From assembly GCF_052324685.1 (NCBI RefSeq), contig NW_027507065.1, forward strand, positions 1-64,000: 64,000 nt of DNA, written 5' to 3'. The notes under the pieces were generated by a model. It did no database searches. It was given only the letters and a program-made list of their open reading frames with translations, and was not told the DNA's origin. The first letter of the stretch is position 1. Each line of letters opens with the position of its first letter. This stretch comes from Brachyhypopomus gauderio (taxonomy: Eukaryota > Chordata > Actinopteri > Gymnotiformes > Hypopomidae). Of this stretch, positions 26,533-36,757 are shown piece after piece. Made by a program: the position numbers and the translations under genes.

Positions 26533-27912
26533 AGGAGTGGTTCCCAAACGTTTTCTGCCGTGCCCCCCATTAATAGATGAGAATAATTTTGCGCCCCCCA
26601 CTGCGCCCAATATTTTGTTGAGTGAGAACAGGATATTTTGTTTTGCCAGAACAGGAACAACTGTATGTGAAGTCCCTGGAAGTCTTATTCAGCAAAGACC
26701 ACAGGATTAAGGCTGCTTTTGCTTCTTTAGTTCAGACTGCCATATTTAAATATCTTGCGAAAAAACAGTAATTGTTATGACTGATTAGTGCATGTTTGTA
26801 CATACATACATACATACATATATACACAAACACTTGTGTGTGTGTGTAACCATTGATCCTACTCTCAAGTCATGTGGCTTTTCACTTTTCCTCATAGACC
26901 TATGACAAACTGCCCTCACGCGGACCTCTCCTGTCACCTTGTTTTTCATTGACACTGTGCAGGGGGGAAGATGAATAAAAATAAAAATGTAATGATATGC
27001 TACTTACACAGCAGCTTCATAGTTAGCTAGCTAAAACAAACATCTCAATAGTAAGTAATAGCTTCTGGTCTGTCAAGGTAAATTTATTGATACAATCACT
27101 AACGTTAACATGGATACAAGGAAGCGTTTGCTAACCATACTTTATTAGATGCAGCACAATATAACTAAAAAAAGATGGCTTAATTGTCAAATTTGATCAA
27201 GCCAGTCCAAAGACATTCACAGTTAGCTCGTTAGTTTCCTGTTTACTTCCTAGAAACGTCAGCGGGCGTCATATGCCGACTTGAAGCTGATTGGTTTATG
27301 CAAAATAGTAATGCATTGTGGTAGCGAAATCTTATTTTTGCACAGGGAAAAATGGAATAATGTTTGAACAGTTAATGTAAAACTAGAATATATGTAATAT
27401 AGGACTATTCTGTTTCCTAAAATATATTTAGGTTAATATACTTTTTGGCATACCGTCCTCGAGACATATATGAATTTGCAGCTCTTTATATACTGCACAT
27501 ACCATCTAAACCTGGTTGCCAGATTCGCGGTTTTCACTCCAAATTGGGCTTGTTTGAAACTCCTTCAAAGTTTTTCGTTTTTGGGCTACTTTTGACTTGG
27601 CCCACCGCGGGAGTTACAAGTCAACAATAACAATCGATGGCGATATAATACTTAAATAGTCTCAATTTTAACACTCTAACACTTTGGGCTACTTTTGGCT
27701 TCTGACGGGCGCATTTTACACTGACTTTGGCCGGGATATTTATGCACGACCTGCCAACCCTGGCCACACTCGCTCGTGTTGACTGCAAGTGCACCAACTT
27801 GATCAGTCCACAGAGACAAGCCGGAGCCTTACAAGTGATTGGAAGCTCTTCTAACCAATAGTTTACTTCCTTCTGAAGCTAACCAGCCCTCATTTGCCAT
27901 GATTGCTCAATT
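26533..27912. other. Repeat fragments, no gene seen (second copy)
   Basis: Counterpart of 18470-19849: the CCCAAACGTTTTCTG MITE end, the plus-strand YVKSLEVLFSKDHRIKAA scrap (26661-26753), (CATA)n near 26801-26823 and non-coding A/T-rich DNA. Confidence 0.55.
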
Positions 27913-28230
27913 CGCTCTGTGCACGTGACGCTTCCGCATGCGCATATACCGGCAGTATCATTTCCGGTTATCTCGGGCGCGACTGCAGAGACACGTCAAC
28001 AATGACGTTTTACACGCGCTGTTTGCAGGACCTCCCTCGGGTGACGGTCAACGATGTTCATCGGATCGTCAAGACACACATGCCGCGGCTTCTTCGAGCG
28101 AGAAAGAGAAAGATTTAAAGATGTACATATCTAGTTATATTGACAACTACGAAGGTGAGTGTTCCGAGTTAGCGCTAGCACACAGCTAAACGTAAATTAG
28201 TTAGCGTTAGCATTGTGCGTGCGCGCGCGC

Positions 28231-28314
<84 letters not shown>

Positions 28315-30051
28315 GCTAGCTGGTCGTGTCTGAACACTAAACTTCGTAAGAGCTTAAACTCAAGATCAACACAAACCCGGCGGATCCCTGTGTTTAGCCC
28401 GGCCATGACTGGGTTAAACAGTTTGTAAACAAAGCGCAACTCGACGGTGTTCGCCGCCGCGTATTTGTTTACAAACACGGAATCCGCGCCGGAGACTGCT
28501 GTTTAACCTGTCTCAGGACTGAGTTATCTCACTTCACTATTAAACACATACTGTGATTAAGTCTGTTCTTTTATTTGCATTTTAGTGTGGAACAAAGATC
28601 AGGTGACAGGAGAGATGTGTGTGAGGGCGACCTGTTTTAGGTCGATGAAGAAGTCGGAGAAGCCACACAGCTCGAGTGTAGGGTGACAGTGCTTTAGAAG
28701 ATAAATGCCATGAATGTTGTTTTTAGATTTATGTTTATGGGGATTAAAACATTTTGATGGTGAAAATGTGTGAGTAATGTTTTGAGTAATGTTACCTGGC
28801 AATGTGAGTATGACTTAATGTCAGGAAAAGTGAATGTTAAAGGCAAAACCCCCAGAAACTGTATTTGTTCAGATGTTTCCTGATTTACTTTATTGTAAAT
28901 ACTATTGAAGCTGGTAAATTGTTGATGTCAAATGAGAGCCACATTAGGCAACACTGTAGACTATTAGTGACAGTGTATTCTAATTATATAGCCTTTCCTG
29001 GCTGATTTTATTTTGTAAACAGTTTTTTTAATTAAATTGCACTTGATACTGTTTCTCATTGTATTTGCTACATTTAGTATTTTTGCAGATTTCTTTAGAT
29101 GATTCGAGACCTGCTCATGTGTTGCTGGGACAACTTTGTGCAATCATGTGGTGGCATTGCTTTATCAAACTGCACATTATTCACAACTAAGAGTTCCTGC
29201 TGTTCCTCCTGTCCTGAGCTGCACAGAGAGTGAGCAGCAATGGCACAAGCCAAGATCTTTGGTAAGTAATAATATTCTAAACTTTGTACATTTGTGTAAA
29301 AATGTAGGGTGCTATGAAAAATGTCAATAAACAGAGAATACAGTCATATACTAATTATTTTTAATTACAAAGACATCATCTCGGATATTAAGACTGCAAA
29401 ATGTAATTGATTTTAAAAATAAAAAGCACATATACCACTGCACTGCTGACAGTGATCCACCACCCATATAATATCTGCTCAGGGGTGGTCTGGGCCATAA
29501 ATGAGTTGAGTGAAGACAATCAATCTATGCAGAGAAATGGAATGATCTTTAGTTGTTGAACTACAAAGCTGGCCTGAAAAGAATTGTGCCAACTAAAGTG
29601 GCCAATAATTATACCTACTCACCATAACGGAAGTACTGTTTTGCATAAACAAACTTTAGTATGCATCATTACAGTAACATACAAATGAATATAAAATACC
29701 ACAGTATAGGTTGAGTTATTCAACCATGCACATTAGCAGTATGAGTATAAATAAATAGTGATCTCTGTAGATATATCTCTGATCATTAGGATCCTCTGCT
29801 CTGTAAGTTATGTTGACTGCTCTTACCTAGAAGCAAAGCAGGGCACACTGCAGCTGAAGCGTCATCATAACTACTACTGACAGATCCAGGGGCAGATGCT
29901 CATCACAGGAATGGACTGGTGTGACTTTGTTGTTTTTGCTGAGGAGGACATGTTGGTGCAGCGCATATTGAAAGATGCACAGGTAATTAACACCATTAAA
30001 CAAAAGGTGGACCATTTCTTTTTTCACATATACATGCCCAGATGTCTATAA
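27913..30051 (+). pseudogene. ISL2EU copy A accessory gene: SWIM exons and YqaJ C-terminus
   Basis: A deletion derivative of the YqaJ/SWIM gene. Exon 1 ends at 28154 before GTGAGT and carries LPRVTVNDVHRIVKT in one frame and EKEKDLKMYISSYIDNYE in another. Exon 2 is 28586-28682, joins in phase and reads VWNKDQVTGEMCVRATCFR, then SMKKSEKPH, the usual block before a SWIM finger. The exon around 29115-29261 has the SWIM motif CSCVAGTTLCNH and ends at GTAAGT. The YqaJ C-terminus lies at about 29790-30051 (SYVDCSYLEAKQGTLQLKRH, IQGQMLITGMDWCDFVV, HFFFHIYMPRCL). The nuclease core with D and E-x-K is missing, and a TGA replaces the tryptophan before Q-x-Q. 27913-30051 matches 47473-50113 in inverted orientation. 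Confidence 0.78.
28226..28311. repeat. (GT)n microsatellite in intron 1 of copy A accessory gene
   Basis: About 40 uninterrupted GT units preceded by (GC)n at 28221-28231. The inverted counterpart in copy B at 49727-49816 is an interrupted CA/CG tract. The open frames of alternating His-Thr or Cys-Val are artefacts of this repeat. Confidence 0.97.
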
Positions 30052-30534
30052 ACTCAGTTTGTATGTTTGTATATATTGTTGTATTTGTTTAAAATGTTCT
30101 TATAACCCTGATAAGGATCTGTAGAATAGAAAAACATTTGAATGTCATTGGCACAGTTCTGATATTTTAAAAAACAACTCAATAGACAAATCACAAGCAC
30201 TTTGTTTCAAAATAAAATTATTTTCCTTCACTTTGTCATTGTTTTACATTTCGTCAAGCTTAAGTACAAACAAGTGAAACATTTATATTAAATATTAAAC
30301 ATTAAAAGTGAAGCCCATTAGATGTGAAGTAACTATTTACAAAAAGTAAGTGGTCATAGTTCAAACTGCAGGAAGTGTACATGAAAAGTAAACACATGGA
30401 TAACATGCATATGCACCCTTAAATATTTATCACAGATTTCCAACATTGGTCCTGGAGTACCATTGCCCTGCTGTTTTTCCTTATTTAGTAAACCTACTTC
30501 AAATCATGAAAGTCTTAATTGCAGCAGGGAAACA
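30052..30534. other. Spacer between convergent ISL2EU genes of copy A; no gene
   Basis: A/T-rich spacer. Around 30455-30470 it keeps the uninterrupted sequence (minus strand TACTCCAGGACCAATG) where copies B and C carry the Harbinger insertion, so it is the empty site for that event. Confidence 0.75.
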
Positions 30535-30918
30535 TCAGGGGAAATTCAGTAACATTTCTAAAATAATAACAAAAAGCCCTGTACATGAATGTAAAAAGTA
30601 TTCTTGGGAAAGAGCAAATGTTATCCATTCTGTACTCATACAGCCCTTTCCACCATCCGAGGCCCATTTCTTGACAAGAGGACCATTCTGGTAGCTGGAG
30701 AGAAGACATGCCACAGTAACAATTTGATTGATACTTCCTGTGATGGAGAGTGGTATTACAGTGTCAAATAGTTTGTTTTCTTTAATTCGTCTAATCATCC
30801 TCTCCACATGTACCCTTAGACGTGCAATATGCTGGGTCTCTCTCACATCATCTTTCAGCATCTGTGTTCTCTTGTGCAGGAAATCAGGCCTCATCAGCTC
30901 ATCAATTGGTGTTAGCTT
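30535..30918 (-). pseudogene. ISL2EU copy A transposase C-terminal exon, internally deleted
   Basis: Minus strand after a CCAG acceptor: KLTPIDEL runs straight into RPDFLHKRTQML, then DVRETQHIARLRVHVERMI, ENKLFDTVIPLSITGSINQI and VACLLSSYQNGPLVKKW. The family helix-turn-helix and DDE core should lie between KLTPIDEL and RPDFLHKR (present in copy B), so about 500 bp were lost. Unlike copies B and C, the C-terminal frame is intact here (one fewer T after CAAATTGTT). It converges with the accessory gene, 483 bp away. Confidence 0.83.
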
Positions 30919-31000
30919 CTGGATTGGGCAAAAACAAAGACAAAAGATTAAAATAATATACACAGTCCGGTCACATTATGAACACCCCTAGTAACCATAC

Positions 31001-31563
31001 TGTGAGCGTGGTACTACGAGTGGGTGAATATGGAGGTGGGTTCACTACAGAGAGTGAGGTGAATACAGACATTGGTGTTCCCAATCCAGGTGTTTTAATT
31101 GTGTTTTCCAGCAAAGGAGTAAATCACCAATACTAGTAAACGAAAAGAAAAACTGTATAAAAGGAGAACAAACATATAAAAAGTACTCAAGCCCGCAAAG
31201 GCTTATAAGCAGTACCTCCAGTAAGCGCTGGCAATCAGCAGCCAGTCTAGCCCCTAAGTTTCTTGGGCTCAACACAATAACATCCAATATCAAACAACCA
31301 ACATTAACCAACCAACCTCAACCTCCTTAGCCTCTGAGAGGAAGGCCTCTTATACTAGTAGCCCCTCCCCTTAATTAAGCTGGGACACACCACTACTACT
31401 AGCAGGGGTTACCTACAAACACAAACATGACATACATACATTACTGCAGTAACACAATATATACATAACATTTTACATTTAGTGCACTACTATGACAAGA
31501 ATAATAATTAATATGTCCATTTGTTGCATACAACTCCGTCCTCAGGTATTCCAGGAACTGTAA
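31001..31563 (-). mobile_element. 3' LTR of Gmr1-like Gypsy element
   Basis: Read on the minus strand, a purine tract (GAAGGAGGGGAGGGGGG, ending about 31563) is followed by TTACAGTTCCTGG and about 560 bp ending CCACGCTCACA at 31001. A near-identical segment lies inverted at about 60580-61112. The end at 31001 is supported because ISL2EU copy B continues here without it (GGTTACAAGGG...ATAATGTGACCGG). A TATA-like TATAAGAGG lies inside. The exact start is uncertain by a few bases. Confidence 0.65.
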
Positions 31564-31764
31564 CCCCCCTCCCCTCCTTCAGTAGGCCGAGGGCCCTTCG
31601 GCCACTATAAGAGGAGGAGCTGGCTGGGCCGCCAGTCCCCTGAGAATCCCGGAACAGGTAAATACAACATTATAATCAATCACATGTCTTTTAGAGTCTT
31701 GGTGATGGGCCAGAGCTGGATGGCTTAATCACCCCTAGCTTTATCATCTTTTATTCTTTATTCT

Positions 31765-32414
31765 TTATTCTTTGGAATAAAGGCTCACGTATGGGAGCCA
31801 CTTGTCCCAGTCAGAGCCAGTCTCTGACACAAACTTGCAAAGCATGCACTTCAGGGTCTTATTGAAGCGCTCAACCAAGCCGTCAGTTTTTGGGTGAAAG
31901 GGGGTCGTCCTGATGCCTTTTATACCCATTAACGCAAGCATCGTCTTTAAGCTGCTTGGACATAAAGTTTGTTCCCTGATCTGTGAGTATGTCACGTGGT
32001 ATGCCTACTCTGGATATTAACTGTAGAAGGGCATTAACCAGCTGGCGTGTTTTCACTTTACTTAGTGCAAATGCTGCTGGATAGCGCGTTGCATAGTCAG
32101 CAGTTACTAAAATATAGCGTTTGCCGCTCTGACTCTTGGATAGGGGACCTACTACGTCCATGGCGATCCGTGAAAACGGGACGTCAATAACCGGTAAGCT
32201 TATCATGGGTACTCTGTCTGTCTGATTTTCTTTTTGGTGCGGTTAGCTGGCACTCTGGACATGCTTTGCAGAATTCTATTATGTCTAACTGCTGACGTGG
32301 CCAGTAGAATCGGTTCGCTATTCTGCTCTGAGTTTTAGCGTGTCCGAGGTGACCTGCCCATGGGTCAGAATGCCCTAATTTAAGTACTTCCTGCCTCAAA
32401 CCTACAGGTACCAC
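31765..32414 (-). pseudogene. Gypsy integrase (HHCC plus DDE core), frameshifted and truncated
   Basis: In order on the minus strand: the zinc-binding H2C2 region (GHSDPWAGHLGHAKTQ and FCKACPEC) at about 32240-32400; the catalytic core with the first Asp in AMDVVGPL and the second in DQGTNF (32206-31950); then, in another frame, HPKTDGLVERFNKTL with the catalytic Glu (about 31870-31900). A frame break near 31950 separates the second Asp from the Glu. The frame dies after DWDKWLPYV, so the integrase C-terminus is missing. Integrase follows the protease with only ~400 bp between, leaving no room for reverse transcriptase. Confidence 0.88.
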
Positions 32415-32639
32415 AAGTTGTTCTATTTCACCTTTTACTCGGAAAAGAATGTCCCTAATTATTGTGAACTGGATCTCTGTTCCTCTGCCTTTAGGAATAG
32501 TGGCTCAAGTGACTTGTCCTGACGTTGTAACTGCGCCACGTTACCAGGCAATGCGTCTACCTCTATATCAGGACCTTCTACTTGTTCCTCTATAGCAGTG
32601 CCTCTGATTTTATCTTGCCTTTTTTGTCGTTTGGACTTT

Positions 32640-33107
32640 TTAAATTTTAGGAGTCTCATTATAGGGTAACTCCCTCAAGAGGGTCTGATTTTCCCCTGCT
32701 ACACTCTCCTGCTTAGCCTGCAGCCTGGTTACAACCATTACATCAGCTGTTTTCTGCCTATCTGCTAAGAGGTCTATTAAAACGGGTACATCTCTGCCTA
32801 AAATCACGGAGTAGGGAGATTGCTGAATTATACCCAGGTTTAACAGATAAGCCTGCCCCTGTACCTCTATGCTTACTTCTGCTGTGGGATATACCTGCTC
32901 GTCCCCGTGTATGCACTTTACCCGTAATTTCCCGGTGTGTACTACTTCATTGTTGGGAAAACATTTAGCCGATACCAGCGTCTGACTAGCTCCCGTATCA
33001 ATGAGCGCTTTGAACTTTCTACTGCCTATTTTTACAGTAATTGTGCTGTCTTTAGTATCATCAACAGTTTTAAAGCTAAACTCTCCTTGGGCTTGTGATA
33101 GAAATTC
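32640..33107 (-). pseudogene. Gypsy aspartic protease
   Basis: The minus strand encodes a retroviral-type protease: FKALIDTGASQTLVS holds the D-T-G-A active-site motif, followed about 70 residues later by SVILGRDVPVLIDLL, the I-L-G-R-D flap-to-helix block of Gypsy proteases. Its 5' side is interrupted at 33108 by another LTR element. Downstream a one-base overlap leads into a lysine/arginine-rich linker (KKSKRQKRQDK, 32600-32640) and then the integrase zinc region. Confidence 0.87.
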
Positions 33108-34863
33108 TGAAACCCTTAAATGGTGAGCACAATAAAAGTCAGAAGCAGTTGGGTTAGATAATAAAGTACAATGATTTATTTCAACAAAGCATGGATTAAC
33201 CCCTGAGATCTCCGTTACAAACACGCCAGGTGTCTGTCACAGAGAGAGCTAATTCCCCATTCCAAACTCTCATCTTTTATACGTTTAATCATCAATACAC
33301 ACGGTGTCCACGAGGTGAACACGAGGTGATCAACCAAATGTGATTGGACAATACATGAAATAATTAACACTGATTTGACAGATGCATATGACGCATGTCC
33401 CCTCAGCATCCTCGTGATGTCATGACAGACTGAGTGTCGCCGTAGTCCCTTCCAAGTAGAGATTAGCCGTCTCCAGCGAGGTCAGTTTAGGAACACCAGA
33501 GGAACATCAGATTAGGCCTCAGCCGAGGCCAGAGAACACACGCACACACATCTGAGCCCTACTGAAGTCACGAGAATGGCTTCAGTGCCATGATTAACAC
33601 ACGTATATGTAAAAAGATCTAACACCTATATCTAATGTGTTTAATGTATACTAAGAAAGCCTGACATAAATGGAAATCACCAAATTTCCACCACATTTCC
33701 GTCCTTTTTGTCCTTTATGGACAAATTACATCGACTACAGACCACTCCAATACAGGCTTTCGATCGTAGTGTCACTTACAGAAAGTACATGGATGGTCAA
33801 ACAAACTACACCTGATTACAAACAGAATCAACATCAGGTGGTAGATTTGTGGCCTTGACATCCGTCCACATCGTGAGGTCCTCAGGTTTTAGCGCCGTGT
33901 CTGCAGCCTGCAAGACACAACTCCTCAGAAGTGACAGCATACAAGGCACACAGAAAACCTTCAACAACAATTGCCATTGTGCTCCATCACCGGATGAGCA
34001 AGAGCACAGGGTTCATGGTGGGTGATAGTTGACCATTCTTGACAGCTGTTGTGCTTGGAGTGCGGGTCACGCCCTATCTGCACTTCCACCCACTCAGCTG
34101 AGGCGCCTGAACACCCTCCTTTCACTCTACAGAAGCTGGGATGCTTCAGGACTGCTCTTCGTCTGCTCAGGTTCAAGAACCTTCTTGCAATGGCTGGCGT
34201 GAATCCATGTTCCAGGTTGTGCTGTGGACCTTAGGTAACGCCTCTTTCACCGCCCTTCGAACTTGTGACAAGAGAGAGGACAGGTTTGCACAATAATTCA
34301 ACATGGCATCATTGCATCATTACTGTATTTGGCGGCCTGCCAAATAAGATCTCAAACGGACTCGGGCCCGTTCTCTCCCGGAGATCTCAGGGTTAATCCA
34401 TGCCCCGTTAAAACAAATCACTGCACTCCCTTCTAGGATGTTCACACAGTATCTCACTGACCTCACCGTCAGTACGGCTACTATTACATGCACCCATTTT
34501 GCTGCTTCTGCGGAGAGAGACAACTACTCACCCACGCTCTCTCATACCACAAACACTCACACAGAGCGCGACCTTCACTCTCACTGGTTTTATGCAAACT
34601 GTGTGCTCGTCAACCCACAGTTGCGTGTGGCCACCTGGTGCTCGACTCCCAGTCGAGGGTGAAACTCCCAATCACTCAGTTACCCTGTCCGGTAACCACC
34701 AATGGTGCCACCTGTATAACCCCCCCCCACCCCCGTGGAGTTCGACCGCCAAACCTCTCGACTCTTGTCGAGTTAGATCCCCTGATCCTGACAGTTCCCT
34801 ATGAACTGCGTCTGGCGTCGCCTGTGTATACACGCACCAGGAGGTCACCAAATTTCCACCACA
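33108..34863 (-). mobile_element. Rearranged LTR element (retrovirus-like) inside the Gypsy gag-pol
   Basis: The minus-strand LTR 33108-33695 begins TGTGGTGGAAATTTGGTG and ends GGGTTTCA. It contains GTATAAAAG (33274-33282) and AATAAA (33175-33180), and a purine-rich tract (AAAGGACAAAAAGGACGGAAA) lies directly upstream. The outer right edge (34845-34863) repeats the first 19 LTR bases, so both outer borders are LTR termini. The interior is badly damaged. The stretch near 34375-34430 resembles the LTR's GAGATCTCAGG..TTAATCCATG segment but in the opposite orientation. I found no intact gene and no convincing protein, and no target-site duplication. Confidence 0.55.
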
Positions 34864-35629
34864 GGCTGTACGACAAACGACTGGAGCTACTCGATAAATT
34901 AGGACAAGCACTAATTTTGTGGCTGGTTTGGTTACAGTTAAAGCACCGTAGTGTTTTATCTGCGGGGCGTCTATCGCTAGCTGCTCTCACATTAATCGCA
35001 CTCGAGCACCCGTGTGTAGGTGGTCTGCTATATTGTGGCATCGGAATACTACCCCGTCCCCCAGCAAACATACCAAACTCGTTGTGCTGACGCGGTTTGT
35101 TGACTTCGTCAAAACGGAAGTTGCCTTCTGTCTGTCTCGCTGCCACGAATGCCTCTGACATCTCTACCGCTTGGAGAGTTGACCCGGGACTACGCTCAAT
35201 AATCCACCTCCTGAGCTCTGGCTTGACCATGCGCAGGTACTGTTCCAGCATGATCACGTCGCCAATCTCTTCCTTAGTCTTCTCCTGTGGCGTCATCCAC
35301 TTCTCGTAGAGACCTTTCAGCCTAGTGTAGAGCTCCCGTGGTGTCTCTGCCTCGAGTATGTCGTTCATCCGGAACCTCTGGCGGTAAGTGTCTTTGTTTA
35401 TTTTGTATTTTCGCAGGATAACGTCTTTTACTTTGTGGTAGTCGCCGATGTCCGTACCATCCATAGCTACGTAAGCCGCCCTGGCTTTTCCTTCCAGGAG
35501 CGGGGCCAGATGTAGCGCCCAACTTCCACTTGGCCAGTTTGCCGTTTGCGCTATGCGTTCGAACATTGTGAGGAAGTGTTCGATGTCATCTGACTCTTTT
35601 AGCGTTGGCAGTCTTGGTGTTGGCCACAC
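34864..35629 (-). pseudogene. Gmr1-like Gypsy gag with SCAN-like capsid and zinc knuckle
   Basis: About 255 residues. The N-terminal part (DDIEHFLTMFERIAQ, then WALHLAPLLEGKARAAY) is typical Gypsy capsid. Next comes YRQRFRMNDILEAETPRELY, KGLYEKWMTP, VIMLEQYLRMVKPELRRWI and AVEMSEAFVAAR, which follows the spacing of the vertebrate SCAN domain. It ends in a CCHC knuckle, CFNCNQTSHKISAC (C-x2-C-x4-H-x4-C), near 34925-34970. The published view is that SCAN domains descend from the capsid of Gmr1-like Gypsy elements, so this is a likely relative. Coding is cut at 34864 by the inserted LTR element. Confidence 0.87.
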
Positions 35630-35749
35630 TGTGTGTGATGAAACTTGCGATGTAGACTGCCGTGTTTCACTTTCATTTGCTTGGTCTGCACTCTCTGCTT
35701 GAGTGCGTCGTATAATCCGAGAATGAGCGAAGTCCGTTGTTTCTTCACT

Positions 35750-36037
35750 CTAGTCTTGTTCGCGTCTCCCTGCAGCCCGGTCCTTGTGGACTTCTTCCTG
35801 CAGTAAACCGAACTGGTGCTGCATTGAGCACCATCTTTGCTCCTGTTTTGCTACTTCTTTTTGGAAATAGTCGTCCCTTCCTTTTTGCTCTGTCATAAAG
35901 CTCTGGAGCATTGCACACAGCTGTTCTACATCTGCGGGTGGGTCGCCAGACGCAGCTTCGGTGCTAGAGATTAGAAGCGGGTCGTCTTCTTTTTGCTGTG
36001 GTTGACTCGTTGCTGGTGGAACTCTTTTTGGCGGCAT
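35750..36037 (-). pseudogene. Gypsy gag N-terminal region
   Basis: Minus-strand frame of 95 residues starting MPPKRVPPATSQ, with a charged, glutamine/glutamate-rich predicted helix (EQKGRDDYFQKEVAKQEQRW). It lies 120 bp upstream of the capsid frame in the same element and resembles the coiled-coil start of Gmr1/SCAN-type gag proteins. A stop at 35750 separates it from the capsid frame. Confidence 0.6.
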
Positions 36038-36757
36038 TCTCCCAGTCTTGTAGCTTGCCTTGCTTTTAGAAGAGTCTGCTAACCTGTTTCTCTTCCGCAG
36101 GTGACCCTGCGTGACCCCGCTTTCCGGGGTCTCCCTCTCCCGCCTGCGGGGGCGGGCATGCGAGGGTCACTGGGATGTGCGGCCCTGGGACTCCACAGCT
36201 CCTGGGGGGGCCGTGGGTGGGTGGGATTCCCGGGTCTTTCTCTGCCTGCCTCTGGCCTCTGGGGGAATGTTGTCGCGGCTTTCTTACCCTTGCTGGTAAG
36301 TACATTCTGTACATTTATCCTATGTTGCACTTTTAGGTTGCACATAAACACACACTCACACATACACATGCATCACAGTCATGTGTGCTATATGTCTTGG
36401 GTACACTTTCTGCTCTTCTTTGCAGTGGTCATTTGAGCTGGTTGTTTTTCCTCCTGCCCTTCTGTCTTTTCCCTTTTTATTCTTTCTCTCCCCCTCTTTT
36501 CTTGGTCCACCTAACCCCAATAATTATCACTTTGCATATTGTTATCACTATATTATACAGAATTGTTATAATTGTCATTTGAACTGTACATAAGAACAAA
36601 GTTGTCCTCCAAAGATTGGGGGGTGGAGGTGGGCCATTAACAAAAAAAAAGACTGTAATCTGTCTCTTTCTCTGTATACTTTATTAACCAGATTTTGTCC
36701 TGTTCTACGGTAAATAGCAGCTATTGTTTGGGTGAGCATTGCCAGCACTGTCGTGAC
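36038..36757. other. Gypsy leader or unrelated flank; no gene seen
   Basis: A GC-rich stretch at 36095-36290, then pyrimidine-rich sequence with CA repeats near 36345-36365 and A/T-rich sequence. The overlapping short frames on both strands in the GC-rich part have no family features. No 5' LTR matching 31001-31563 was found here, so the Gypsy 5' end appears lost or replaced. Confidence 0.5.

Larger units (their letters stand above)
23056..27912 (+). repeat. Segmental duplication, copy 2 (4857 bp)
   Basis: Direct copy of 14993-19849 at an offset of 8063 bp. On its left the YqaJ exon continues normally into 22859-23055, so this copy keeps the ancestral left context while copy 1 has lost it to satellite. 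On its right it joins ISL2EU copy A at 27913. Confidence 0.93.

Noticed and set aside
28197-28478. His-Thr and Cys-Val repeat frames
   Set aside because: Artefacts of the (GT)n microsatellite; same for 49450-49855.
27913-30051. Copy A SWIM/YqaJ gene as a functional host gene
   Set aside because: The nuclease core is missing, a TGA replaces a conserved tryptophan, and the first exon is split between frames.
34320-35090. Long overlapping plus-strand frames (up to 200 codons)
   Set aside because: They are antisense to the Gypsy gag or lie in rearranged LTR DNA and show no family motif.
36066-36436. Several frames of 80-111 codons in the GC-rich stretch on both strands
   Set aside because: High GC content suppresses stops; compositions are biased and there is no splice or domain support.
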